Origin: Streptomyces solicavernae
Lineage (GTDB): Bacteria > Actinomycetota > Actinomycetes > Streptomycetales > Streptomycetaceae
DNA length: 64,000 bases
Direction of reading: 5' to 3'
NCBI RefSeq assembly: GCF_029968095.1
Contig: NZ_JASCIR010000019.1
Location: 60,952 to 124,951, forward strand
Position 1 is the first letter of the stretch, and each line of letters opens with the position of its first letter. A model generated the notes under the pieces. The model was given only the letters and a program-made list of their open reading frames with translations, searched no databases and had not been told where the DNA came from. The position numbers and the translations under genes are program-made. Positions 33,276 to 41,859 of this stretch are shown here, one piece after another.

Positions 33276-33299
33276 GCGTGAGCGATGCGTGAGCGGACG
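33276..33299. repeat. 24-bp end motif, left copy
   Basis: Contains GCGTGAGCG twice in tandem (12-bp spacing). An identical 24-bp sequence in the same orientation lies at 39748-39771, near the other end of the island. Candidate integrase arm site or product of earlier recombination. Confidence 0.8.
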
Positions 33300-33360
33300 G
33301 AACGTCAGCGGAGAGCGCCCGGTGTCTCAGTTGCGCCCTTGTGAAGCGAATTTGGCGGCC

Positions 33361-33540
33361 ATACCGTCCCCGACCACGTTGAAGAAGATCCTCCCCTACT
33401 GGGGCCTGATCGCATCAGTCATCGCGATAGCCGGGTGGCTGACCTCCGACATCGGTCCCGGGGGAACAGCGGCACTCTTCGAACTCAGCTTCCTGTGGTT
33501 CCTCTTCCAGGCGCCGAACCCATGCGGCGCCCCCGTTCGC
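33361..33540 (+). pseudogene. Truncated small membrane protein of mobile-element type
   Basis: A coding-like stretch KKILPYWGLIASVIAIAGW followed by LTSDIGPGGTAALFELSFLWFLFQAPNPCGAP, with a single membrane span. After CGAPVRNAGRAC the frame loses sense. It reads as the N-terminal half of a small element-encoded protein. Function unknown. Confidence 0.5.
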
Positions 33541-33565
33541 AATGCCGGCAGGGCGTGCGGGACCG

Positions 33566-33815
33566 GAGCACGCAGAACGCATCCTCAACGACCCTGCCTG
33601 GGACGCACTCGCCACCGTCCTCGCCTAAACGGAGGCAGCTGGACACAACACAGCAGCCGTCCTCGACCAGGCACTCGGCCAACGCACCCTCGACGATGCC
33701 CGCAGCCCCGCACGCGCCCTGATCTGGCGTGTCCGCCGGCTCAGCGAGCGCCACGTCCCCAGCCCCCAAGCCCAGGCAGCACGTGTCCGCAGCGCCACCC
33801 AACGCGGGGGCTCCT
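33566..33815 (+). pseudogene. Relic of a relaxase-like mobilisation protein C-terminus
   Basis: In one frame the sequence reads EHAERILNDPAWDALATVLA, then an in-frame TAA (33627), then TEAAGHNTAAVLDQALGQRT and LDDARSPARALIWRVRRLSE. From memory this pattern resembles the C-termini of actinomycete plasmid or ICE relaxases. The internal stop and missing N-terminus make it a relic. Confidence 0.5.
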
Positions 33816-34289
33816 CACCTGCGGCGACTGCTCCGCTTCAGCAGCGGTCCCCAGCGCGACGGCGTTGATCGCATCCGCGCGGAAACGATCAGTGAATGTC
33901 GCGCGCCGCTCGGCAGACCTCCGCTGCGCTCGGTCGATCGGCCGGGTCCCGGCTCATCATGTGCTCGATCAGATGAGGCTGTCCCTTGGCGGTCGCTGGA
34001 CTGCAGTCCGATGCGCCATGGTCGCGTCAGTCCCGCGACGGGCCATATACGAGCACGGCAGCTCCAGGCTCGAATCTCACTGCCTCGCCCCGGTCATAGA
34101 GCCGCATCCATCCTGGGCAGGCTTGCCGCGACGCCCCAAGGGTCGGCAGGTTCACGCCATATCTGCAGGAGCGGGGCCTGGCCCCTGAGGCGCAGTCAGT
34201 CCCGTCGGTTACGGTGCAGATTCGCACAAGTGTTGTTGGGTACGCAGGCGCGAAGCTGTAACTGGCGTACGGGGGAAGGGGATACGGGG
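33816..34289. other. Non-coding or decayed island DNA before the Rhs gene
   Basis: 474 bp with no coherent coding frame. It ends with GGGGGAAGGGGATACGGGG, which provides the ribosome binding site of the Rhs gene. I see no clear promoter. Confidence 0.5.
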
Positions 34290-37200
34290 ATGGGCTACGT
34301 CCTGCCCGGCTGGGTGGACACGCTTCTCGACTTCGTCGGGATCAACTGGCCGAACGTGGATGAGGACGACTACCGCGAGATGGCCGACGCGATGCGTGAG
34401 CTCGCGGATGCCTTCGACGACCACGCGGGTGAGGCGCACGGTGCGGTGAGTCGTCTGCTGTCGTCCAGCGAGGGCTGGGCGGTGGATGCCATGCAGGAGC
34501 ACTGGGGCAAGGTGAAGTCCTCGCATCTGGAGCAACTGCCTGAAGTTGCCCGGATGTTCGCGGACGCGATGGATGTCGTCGCGGACCTGATCTATGGCAT
34601 GAAGGTCAAGGCCGAGCTCGAACTTGCTGCCATGGCGGCGTCCGCGGGTCTTGCGATCAGCCTGATCGTCGCTACCGGTGGCTTGTCCGCGTTTCTGGGT
34701 GCTGCGCAGATCACGGCGATGCGTGAGGCGATACGGCGGATCGTCAAGGAGGCTGCGGAGCAGATCGTCGAGCAGGTCATCGCGATGGTGACCGAGCCGG
34801 TCGCCGCGAAGCTGGAGGACATGGTCGCTGACGCGGTCCTGGAGCTGACCACCGAGGCTTTCAGCCCCGGCACCGGCGACGGCGGTGACGGCAAGGGCGC
34901 ATCGGGGATGAACCTCAACTCCGCCAACGGCCCCGCCGGAGGGGGCCCTGGCGGCGGGGGCGGTGCAGGCCGGATGCGCATCGACCACGTCGAATACGAG
35001 AAGGCTGCCGGCGACCTGGGCCGCATCAGTGAGACCTCGCTGACCCGCCTCAACGGTTCCCTGGACCGTGCTGACGGTGCCAACAGCCGCACCAAGGGCA
35101 AGGACGCCTTCACCCAAGGCATCGACCCCTTGGTCGACGGTGGCGTGAAGGGCATGAGGAAGACTCTGGTCGCGGTCATCCGGCACAACAGCGAACTCAT
35201 GCCGAAGAACATGCGCGACACCTCCCAGAGGCACAAGGAGAACGAGAAGGCCAACGACGACGCCCTCCGCAAGATCATGGGCGACCAAGACGGTAAGGGC
35301 GGGCCGAACTCGCCGTCGACCCGTGGGAATGACGGAGCGGCTGGAACCAAGCCAGACCTGCTGAACAAGGCTCTGAACGATCCGCGCAGGCACGGCATCC
35401 CGCTCAACATGCGTAAATGCAAGAACGACCCGGTCGACGTGGCCACCGGGCAGATGGTGCTTCCCCACACCGATCTCAGCCTGCCCGGAGTCCTGCCGCT
35501 GCTCCTCAAGCGCACCCATCTCTCGGATTACACCTTCGGCACGTGGTTCGGCCGATCCTGGGCCTCGACGCTGGACGAGCGGGTTGAGGTCGACATCCGC
35601 AACAAGGCCGTATGGGCCCGCGAGGACGGCTCCCTCCTGGTTTACGACCAGCTTCCGACCCTTCAACAGCCTGAGGTCCTGCCGCTCGAAGGCCCTCGCA
35701 TACCGCTGCGCCGGATCAGTCCACACGGAGCGCAGGAAATCGAGTTGGCGGTCACGGAGCCGCAGTCTGGCCTGACCCGCTACTTCTCGCGGCCATCTGC
35801 CGACGGGTGGAAACTGTGGCTCACTGCGATTGAGGACCGCAACGGAAACCAGATCGACTTCCACCGCGATGCATCCGGCATGCCGCTCTCAATCACCCAC
35901 AGCGGCGGCTACGACATCTCCATAGCGGGCGATAGGCATCTCGGTCGCATCCGAGAGGTGGCACTGCGTACGCCAGAAGAGGACCAGGACGCGGTGCGTG
36001 TGATGGCCTACTCCTACGACGCAGGAGGAAACCTCTCCGGGGTGACTAACTCCTCCGGAGAGGCCCTGACGTTCGCCTACGACGCAGAGGGACAGCTTGT
36101 CTCCTGGACTGACCGTAACGACTCCACCTTCCGTTACGTATATGACAGTTCGGGCCGGACAGTTCAGACCATTGGACCCGATGGTTACCTGTCATCGACA
36201 TTCGCCTACGACACAGAGCGTCGGGTCACCCGCTACACCGACTCCACTGGTGCCACCACCACCTATCACTTGGACCAGCGGCTACAAACGGTCGCCGAGA
36301 CCGATCCGGTCGGGCACACCACCCACTTCGCGTACGACGACCGAGGGCGGCTCCTTGAACAGACGGACGCGTTGGGCAACGTCACCCGCTTCGAGCGCGA
36401 TGAACACGGCAATCTGACTGGCCTGATCGCCGTCGACGGTGTGCGCACCACCGCGGAGTTCAACGACTTCAATCTGCCTGTGGTCATCACCGAACGGGAT
36501 GGCCTTCAGCTCCGCTTCGATTACGACGACAGAGGAAACCAGACCTCCACCACCGGTCCCGACGGCACACGCACGCAGTACGAGTTCGACGAGTACGGTC
36601 ACGTGACCGCCATCATCAACGCTGCTGGTGCCGTGACACACATCCGGAACAATGGCGCTGGGCTGCCTCTGCAGATCACGGCACCCGACGGAGCCTGCAC
36701 CACCTTCACTCGCGACGCTTTCGGGCGCATGGCTGTGGCCACCGACGCCCTGGGCGAAACGGTTCGCCAGAGCTGGACCGTTGAAGGCAAGCCCGCCTGG
36801 CGTGAACTTCCCGACGGTACCCGCGAGGAATGGACGTGGGACGGCGAAGGCAACCTGCTCAGTCACACGGACCGCACCGGGCTCACGAGCATGCACACCG
36901 CCACCCACTTCGACCGGCGCGCCGCCACCCACACCAGCGACGGCGGTGAATACCGCTTCACACACGACACCGAACTGCGCCTGACCAAGGTCACCAACGC
37001 TCAGGGACTGGAGTGGCAGTACCACTACGACGCGGCCGGCCGCTTGATATCCGAGACGGACTTCGACGGGCGCACCTTGGCCTACAAACACGATGCGCTC
37101 GGACGCTTGACCCGCCGCACCAACGCTGCCGGGCAGACTTTGACATACGAACGCGACGTCCTGGGCCGGGTTGTGCGCCTGCGTCACGACGACGGCGCTG

Positions 37201-38987
37201 CCTCCACGTTCACCTACGATGCCGCTGGCCGCGCCGTCCATATCGCCAACGCTCACGCCCGCATCGACCTGGAACGTGACCGGATGGGGCGCGTCGTCGC
37301 CGAGAGCGTCAACGGCCGCACTCTGACCCGCGCCTACGACGCGCTGGGGCGCCGTACATACCGCCGTACCCCCTCGGGTGCGACCAGCACGCTCACCTAC
37401 GACGAGGTCGGTCTGAGTGCCTACGCAGTCGGCGAGCACACCTTCCACTTCGAATTCGACGCGCTGGGCCGCGAAACCAGCCGTAGCCTCGATGACAGCC
37501 TCGCCCTGCACCAAGGCTGGGATCCCGTCGGCCGACTCGTCCACCAGTCTGTCGCCAGTCCGAGCGAGACCCTGCTGGAGCGCTCGTTCTCCTACCACCC
37601 TGATGGCACGCCGCACACCGTAGACGACAGCCGCGCTGGCCGGAGTACCTACACCGTCGACGAAGGGAGCCGGATCACTGCTGTCACCGCGAACAACTGG
37701 AACGAGCGCTACGCCTACAGCGCCGGCGGCGATCAGACTCACACCACCCTTCCCCTTGGGGCTCCTGGCCAGGACACCGCCGGAGAGCGCAACTACATCG
37801 GTAGCCGCATCACACGGGCAGGCCGCACGGGTTACCAGTACGACGCGCAGGGCCGCCTCATCGAGCGCCGCACCACGACACTCAGTGGCAAGACACTCAT
37901 ATGGACCTTCATGTGGGACGCCGAAGACCGCCTCACCTATGTCCACACTCCCGGCGACGGGCACTGGCGCTACCTATACGACGCCCTCGGCCGTCGGATC
38001 GCCAAGCAGCGCCTGGATTCAGACGGCATCGTCCAGGAATCCACCACGTACTGCTGGGACGGCGGACAACTGGCTGAGCAGCAGAGCAACGGCGTCAGCC
38101 TTGTATGGGACTACATGGGCCTACAGCCCCTGGCCCAGCGTGAGACCAAGACCGACGCAGCTCAGGAAGAGATCGACCGGCGGTTTTTCGCCATCGTCAG
38201 CGATCTCTCCGGAGCCCCCAGCAACCTCATCAGCCCAGACGGCACAACTGCCTGGCGCGGTCGCAACACCGTCTGGGGCGCGATGCAGTCACACCGTGAT
38301 TCGACCGCATACACCCCGCTGCGTTACCCGGGACAGTACTTCGATCCCGAAACCGGCCTCCACTACAACTTCAACCGTTACTACGACCCTGACCTCGGCC
38401 GCTATACCTCGCCCGACCCCTTGGGGCTGGCCCCCGCCGTCAACCATTACTCCTACGTCCCCAACCCATTCACCCTGGCCGACCCGCTCGGGCTCGCGGG
38501 CTGCGAGGACGACCCCACCTGGGGTGGCCGTGTCGTCTTCGTCCGGGACGAGCACGGCCGACCGTACGAAATGCATGCCACCATCACCCGCGACATGCTC
38601 GACGAGGGCACCGACGCGGACAAGAATCTGCGGCCACCCGGCTTCGTCCACGGCACCGACCACAATCAGGCACGCGGACACCTGTTGGCTAACAGGCTGG
38701 GAGGCTCGGGCGACACGCTCGACAACTTGGTAACCCTTACGCAGAACCCCACGAACAGCCCAGTAATGCGAGGCTATGAGGATGAAATATACAAGGCTGT
38801 GGCTGACCCAAAGGGGGAAATTGTTCAATACAGCGTCTATCTAGAATATGCCGACGACCGGAAGGACTCGGTCCCCTCCTGGGTCCAAATGGAAGCGGTC
38901 GGCAATAAAGGATTCGAACTCGAAAAGCATTTCCCTAACCTTGATCACGCTGCACAACAGGAACGACGCCGCCTAGGAATCTCGTGA
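34290..38987 (+). CDS. Rhs/YD-repeat polymorphic toxin with C-terminal nuclease
   Basis: 1565 residues from ATG 34290. Domain order: N-terminal WXG100/LXG-like helical region with ALADAFDDHAGE-type helices and a hydrophobic stretch near 110-135; a Gly-rich linker (GPAGGGPGGGGGAG) near 210; a DUF6531-type entry domain from CKNDPVDVATGQMV; about 20 YD repeats at 570-1340 (AYDAEGQLVSWTDR-like); the Rhs core end YDPETGLHYNFNRYYDPDLG near 1350 and PLGLA near 1400; then a variable tip at 1410-1565. The tip carries GTDHNQARGHLLANRLGGSG and NLVTLTQNPTN, the pattern of DNA/RNA non-specific endonucleases. No Sec signal, so export is probably through a type VII-like or similar route. Its stop overlaps the next start as GTGA. 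Confidence 0.9.
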   Translation: MGYVLPGWVDTLLDFVGINWPNVDEDDYREMADAMRELADAFDDHAGEAHGAVSRLLSSSEGWAVDAMQEHWGKVKSSHLEQLPEVARMFADAMDVVADLIYGMKVKAELELAAMAASAGLAISLIVATGGLSAFLGAAQITAMREAIRRIVKEAAEQIVEQVIAMVTEPVAAKLEDMVADAVLELTTEAFSPGTGDGGDGKGASGMNLNSANGPAGGGPGGGGGAGRMRIDHVEYEKAAGDLGRISETSLTRLNGSLDRADGANSRTKGKDAFTQGIDPLVDGGVKGMRKTLVAVIRHNSELMPKNMRDTSQRHKENEKANDDALRKIMGDQDGKGGPNSPSTRGNDGAAGTKPDLLNKALNDPRRHGIPLNMRKCKNDPVDVATGQMVLPHTDLSLPGVLPLLLKRTHLSDYTFGTWFGRSWASTLDERVEVDIRNKAVWAREDGSLLVYDQLPTLQQPEVLPLEGPRIPLRRISPHGAQEIELAVTEPQSGLTRYFSRPSADGWKLWLTAIEDRNGNQIDFHRDASGMPLSITHSGGYDISIAGDRHLGRIREVALRTPEEDQDAVRVMAYSYDAGGNLSGVTNSSGEALTFAYDAEGQLVSWTDRNDSTFRYVYDSSGRTVQTIGPDGYLSSTFAYDTERRVTRYTDSTGATTTYHLDQRLQTVAETDPVGHTTHFAYDDRGRLLEQTDALGNVTRFERDEHGNLTGLIAVDGVRTTAEFNDFNLPVVITERDGLQLRFDYDDRGNQTSTTGPDGTRTQYEFDEYGHVTAIINAAGAVTHIRNNGAGLPLQITAPDGACTTFTRDAFGRMAVATDALGETVRQSWTVEGKPAWRELPDGTREEWTWDGEGNLLSHTDRTGLTSMHTATHFDRRAATHTSDGGEYRFTHDTELRLTKVTNAQGLEWQYHYDAAGRLISETDFDGRTLAYKHDALGRLTRRTNAAGQTLTYERDVLGRVVRLRHDDGAASTFTYDAAGRAVHIANAHARIDLERDRMGRVVAESVNGRTLTRAYDALGRRTYRRTPSGATSTLTYDEVGLSAYAVGEHTFHFEFDALGRETSRSLDDSLALHQGWDPVGRLVHQSVASPSETLLERSFSYHPDGTPHTVDDSRAGRSTYTVDEGSRITAVTANNWNERYAYSAGGDQTHTTLPLGAPGQDTAGERNYIGSRITRAGRTGYQYDAQGRLIERRTTTLSGKTLIWTFMWDAEDRLTYVHTPGDGHWRYLYDALGRRIAKQRLDSDGIVQESTTYCWDGGQLAEQQSNGVSLVWDYMGLQPLAQRETKTDAAQEEIDRRFFAIVSDLSGAPSNLISPDGTTAWRGRNTVWGAMQSHRDSTAYTPLRYPGQYFDPETGLHYNFNRYYDPDLGRYTSPDPLGLAPAVNHYSYVPNPFTLADPLGLAGCEDDPTWGGRVVFVRDEHGRPYEMHATITRDMLDEGTDADKNLRPPGFVHGTDHNQARGHLLANRLGGSGDTLDNLVTLTQNPTNSPVMRGYEDEIYKAVADPKGEIVQYSVYLEYADDRKDSVPSWVQMEAVGNKGFELEKHFPNLDHAAQQERRRLGIS

Positions 38988-39676
38988 CTGTCTTTGACGC
39001 TCTGGCCCGACTCTGCCCTCCGCCAACCATTGCGCCTCGATCGGTCGACTGGCCGACAGTCGAGGCGCAACTTGGCATGCAGCTTCCCGATGACTACAAG
39101 GAACTCGCAAGCGCCTACGGACCGGGACGCTTCGCCGACTACCTCCAGCTGTACCACCCCCACGGCAACACCCAGTACGTCGACCTCGCCGGCCCGATGC
39201 CCGCTAGGATCCGTTCCCAGTTGCAGAGCGACTACGACCAGGGCACCTACCCTGTTCCGTATGACCCTCGGCACCTGTTCACCATGGGTGTTACTGACAA
39301 CGGTGAATACCTCTTCTGGATCACCGAACCGCAAGATGCCCCCGACAACTGGCGCATCGCGGTCAACGAAGCCCGTGGTCCCCGATGGTTCACCTACGAC
39401 GGAACCGTCACCGGGTTCCTCGTGTCCGTACTGAGTGGCGAGACTGCGGTACCCCAGTTCCCTCGTGGACTCCTTGAACCGGCGCCGCGTTTCGTGCCGT
39501 CCCCGCCTAGTGCGGGGAACTCACCTCCGCTGCCGCCTCCTGCCCGAACGTCTGTCGATACCAACGAGATCCGGGAGTGGGGCCGTGCGAACGGCTACGA
39601 GGTCCCGCAGCGCGGACGCATCCCTGCCGCCGTTCTCAGGGCGTGGGAGCAGGCTCACCGAGGTGACGAGTCGTAG
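38984..39676 (+). CDS. SUKH (SMI1/KNR4) immunity-type protein with Lsr2-like tail
   Basis: 230 residues from GTG 38984, overlapping the toxin stop. Residues about 20-150 fit the SUKH superfamily of toxin-immunity proteins: DWPTVEAQLGMQLPDDYKEL, YGPGRFADYLQLYHP, and GVTDNGEYLFWIT. A Pro/Ser linker follows, and the last 40 residues (NEIREWGRANGYEVPQRGRI and onwards) match the C-terminal DNA-binding domain of Lsr2, including the RGRIP clamp, as seen in the lsr2 gene at 5.6 kb of this window. Expected to neutralise the nuclease; the tail suggests DNA binding or self-regulation. Confidence 0.85.
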   Translation: MTVFDALARLCPPPTIAPRSVDWPTVEAQLGMQLPDDYKELASAYGPGRFADYLQLYHPHGNTQYVDLAGPMPARIRSQLQSDYDQGTYPVPYDPRHLFTMGVTDNGEYLFWITEPQDAPDNWRIAVNEARGPRWFTYDGTVTGFLVSVLSGETAVPQFPRGLLEPAPRFVPSPPSAGNSPPLPPPARTSVDTNEIREWGRANGYEVPQRGRIPAAVLRAWEQAHRGDES

Positions 39677-39747
39677 AGATTTGGCAGAGCAGGCGTAGCC
39701 AGATCTGCGCCGCGTACACGCCAGACGCCTGGTCGGGCGGGCTCTCT

Positions 39748-39771
39748 GCGTGAGCGATGCGTGAGCGGACG
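39748..39771. repeat. 24-bp end motif, right copy
   Basis: Identical and co-oriented with 33276-33299; lies 121 bp inside the right attachment core. Confidence 0.8.
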
Positions 39772-39892
39772 TGCCACCAGAGCGCGTCACCGTCCGGATC
39801 ACGGGGCATGCGGCACCCTCTCTGACCTGGTGCTCCCGGACAGCGAAAGACAGCCCGGAACCCCCGGACGACCCCCTCCACGACTTTTTAAG

Positions 39893-39929
39893 ATCCATTG
39901 GTTGTGGGTTCGAGTCCCACACGGCCTAC
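39893..39929. repeat. attR core (37 bp tRNA-Lys 3' fragment)
   Basis: Exact copy of 33134-33170. Upstream, tRNA-like sequence degrades at once (GACTTTTTAAGA instead of GACTTTTAAT), so only the 3' part is present and this is not a tRNA gene. Confidence 0.92.
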
Positions 39930-39975
39930 CGACCCCTTCGGGGGCGGAACCCCCGCTGACCTGGTCAGACGGGGG

Positions 39976-40330
39976 TTCTGTGTTTTCCGGACTCGCCACG
40001 GTCGGCGCCGAGTTAACCTCGCGGGGAACGGATTGGGAACCTTGGTCTTCGATCTCGCTCTCGTTGGGCGCGGGCTGCGCCTGCCCGTTGCGCCGCCGGG
40101 GCACGAGCGACGAGGCCCTGTCTGCGGCGTCCCGGCCGACCCCGCCCAGCAGATGTGAGTACGTGTCGGATGTGATCGCGATTCCGGAGTGGCCGAGCCG
40201 CTTGGACACGGTGGCCATTTCGACACCGGCCGCGAGCATGAGTGATGCCTGGCCGTGGCGCAGGTCGTGCAGCCGTACCCGCCGCAGTCTCTGTCGGTCC
40301 GACAGCAGTAACGGATTCCGTACAGCCATT
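39976..40330 (-). pseudogene. Truncated tyrosine-type integrase
   Basis: Minus-strand frame starting near 40329 encodes the C-terminal catalytic part only: RLHDLRHGQASLMLAAGVE (box II HxLRH) and KRLGHSGIAITSDTYSHLL with the second His and the Tyr nucleophile. The N-terminal domains and first catalytic Arg are absent upstream. It points toward attR and lies just outside it, as if a second element once sat here. Confidence 0.8.
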
Positions 40331-40396
40331 GCCGCACGCCTCGCCGACCAGCAGGCGGGCGCGCTCCCCGCAGCAGAGCGCCAAGACCCGAGCAGC

Positions 40397-40426
40397 CCAC
40401 GGCCCCGCCCACCGGCGGGGCCGTGG
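40397..40426. terminator. Hairpin after the APH-like gene
   Basis: Perfect 13-bp stem CCACGGCCCCGCC with its complement and a 4-nt loop, directly past the stop of the minus-strand kinase-like gene. Confidence 0.8.
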
Positions 40427-41230
40427 TCATGCTGTGGCGAAGGCTCGATATGCGGCCCAATCGCGAGCGGCAGCGATCAGCGGCGCACGGTGCGGCAGCG
40501 GGTCCACCTTCGCTCGGCTTTCCCACACGGCGCACACCGTGTCGGCGAACGTGGTCAGGGCCGCGGGCGTCGCGGCTCGGTAGGCAGGAACCCGGCGGGC
40601 GATCTCTTCGGCCTGCTCCAGGGTGTGACCGGCAGCGACGAGCCGTACGACCGCGAAAGCCGTGTCGGTCCAATCCGGGGCGGGACAGGCAAGCGCCCAA
40701 TCCAACAGGCGAATTCCGTCAGTGGCGGCGATCATGTTCAGGGACGACACGTCCGTATGCGCAAGAGCCGCGCCTTCGAGGTGGTGCGTGTGGCCGTCTG
40801 GGAAGAACCCGGCCCACCGCACGTGCAGCGGCTTCTTACGGACATCTCCGGGCCACGGGGCAGCCGACATCGCGGTGAGCGTGTCGACGAGCGAGGCGAG
40901 ATCGGCTGATCCGGGGGCGAGGCCGGGGTGCCGGGCGCTGAGGAACTCGTATCCGACGAGCAGCCACCCGCCCGCCTCTACCTGCCAGAGCACGCGGGGA
41001 GCACGTGGCGCACACCGCGTGACCCGCGCTTCGTAGTCGTACATCCATGCCTCCGCGTCGTTGAGGCGCGTTCCCTTGAGGAACACGCGCCCTGAGTGCG
41101 AGTGCAGGGTGCAGGCGAGCCGGGACATGACGCCCTTGTCTGCGGTATCCGCGTGATCCACTGGCCCGGTGTGCTTCTCGACGGACTCTCGGGCTGCGGG
41201 CGGGAGTTCGGTCCATGCGGTGCGATCCAC
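40427..41230 (-). CDS. Aminoglycoside phosphotransferase (APH)-like kinase
   Basis: 267 residues from GTG at 41230 with AGGAGAG upstream. Protein-kinase-like fold of the APH family: LALAHTDVSSLNMIAATD corresponds to the catalytic loop (HxDxxxxN), and LLDWALA to the metal-binding motif (D in place of DxD/DFG). An N-terminal nucleotide lobe has VFLKGTRL with a lysine. It may modify a small molecule; resistance activity cannot be inferred. It may belong to the decayed second element or to the backbone. Confidence 0.8.
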   Translation of the reverse strand: MDRTAWTELPPAARESVEKHTGPVDHADTADKGVMSRLACTLHSHSGRVFLKGTRLNDAEAWMYDYEARVTRCAPRAPRVLWQVEAGGWLLVGYEFLSARHPGLAPGSADLASLVDTLTAMSAAPWPGDVRKKPLHVRWAGFFPDGHTHHLEGAALAHTDVSSLNMIAATDGIRLLDWALACPAPDWTDTAFAVVRLVAAGHTLEQAEEIARRVPAYRAATPAALTTFADTVCAVWESRAKVDPLPHRAPLIAAARDWAAYRAFATA

Positions 41231-41572
41231 CCGCGATCTCTCCTCGTGCAGAACGGAAGCCGGCCCCCGGCTCGGCCACAGAGTGGCATAAGGCGGGGAC
41301 CCGCCGCAGGTTCGGCCGCGCCCTTGTGCAGGGAGCGATGTCCGACACACTTCATGCGCGACGCTTGGGCCCGTCATACGCACAGAGACCAACACGGGGT
41401 GGGGGAGCACGTGGCCGCTGACCTGCGCGAACGGGAGAGTTGATCACCCGGCATCACCGGGCGGCAGGTCCAACCGCTCGGCGCTTGCCTCCACGATGAC
41501 GGCGGCGGCACCGTAGGCGATGAGCAGCACGTGGGGCGCCCGTACGCAGACCCGTAACGCGCAGCGCACATG
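41231..41572. other. Gap between APH-like gene and tRNA-fMet
   Basis: 342 bp in which I see no convincing gene on either strand. It should contain the promoter of the APH-like gene. Confidence 0.5.
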
Positions 41573-41610
41573 CATCAGGCCCGGCACATCGGAATGTGCC
41601 GGGCCTGATG
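41573..41610. terminator. tRNA-fMet terminator hairpin
   Basis: Perfect 15-bp stem CATCAGGCCCGGCAC with its complement around an 8-nt loop, 6 bp past the tRNA 3' end on the minus strand. Confidence 0.85.
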
Positions 41611-41616
41611 TTTCAG

Positions 41617-41690
41617 TAGCGGGGACAGGATTTGAACCTGCGACCTCTGGGTTATGAGCCCAGCGAGCTACCGAGCTGCTCCACCCCGCG
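41617..41690 (-). tRNA. Initiator tRNA-fMet(CAU)
   Basis: 74-nt cloverleaf with anticodon loop CTCATAA (CAU). Initiator features: the first base C is unpaired with base 72 (C-U), and the anticodon stem has three consecutive G-C pairs (CTGGG/CCCAG). Confidence 0.96.
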
Positions 41691-41859
41691 TCGGTGAACA
41701 CAAGTGTACGCCATCCCGGTGACCTCTCGTGCCACCCGGTTTCCGTCGGCCCGGTAACTCGTACGGTCGACAAGGAGTCGCCCGCCGGGGCCGGGGCGGA
41801 AACCCTGGACGGGAAGCGGCAGTGTCCGCCGACACTGCGGACGGGGCAGGAGACGACCG

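Larger units (their letters stand above)
33134..39929. mobile_element. tRNA-Lys genomic island with Rhs toxin
   Basis: A 6.8-kb segment bounded by 37-bp direct repeats of the tRNA-Lys 3' part. Inside are remnants of element genes, the Rhs toxin and its partner. It has no intact integrase, relaxase or replication gene, so it is probably no longer mobile on its own. Codon and base usage in the Rhs gene is less GC-saturated than in flanking housekeeping genes, consistent with transfer. Confidence 0.85.

Noticed and set aside
36282..37964. 560-codon open frame antisense to the Rhs gene
   Set aside because: Covered by YD repeats on the plus strand; no ribosome binding site or family pattern.
39885..39929. 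Second tRNA-Lys gene
   Set aside because: Only the 3' part is present; the D arm and acceptor 5' strand are absent.
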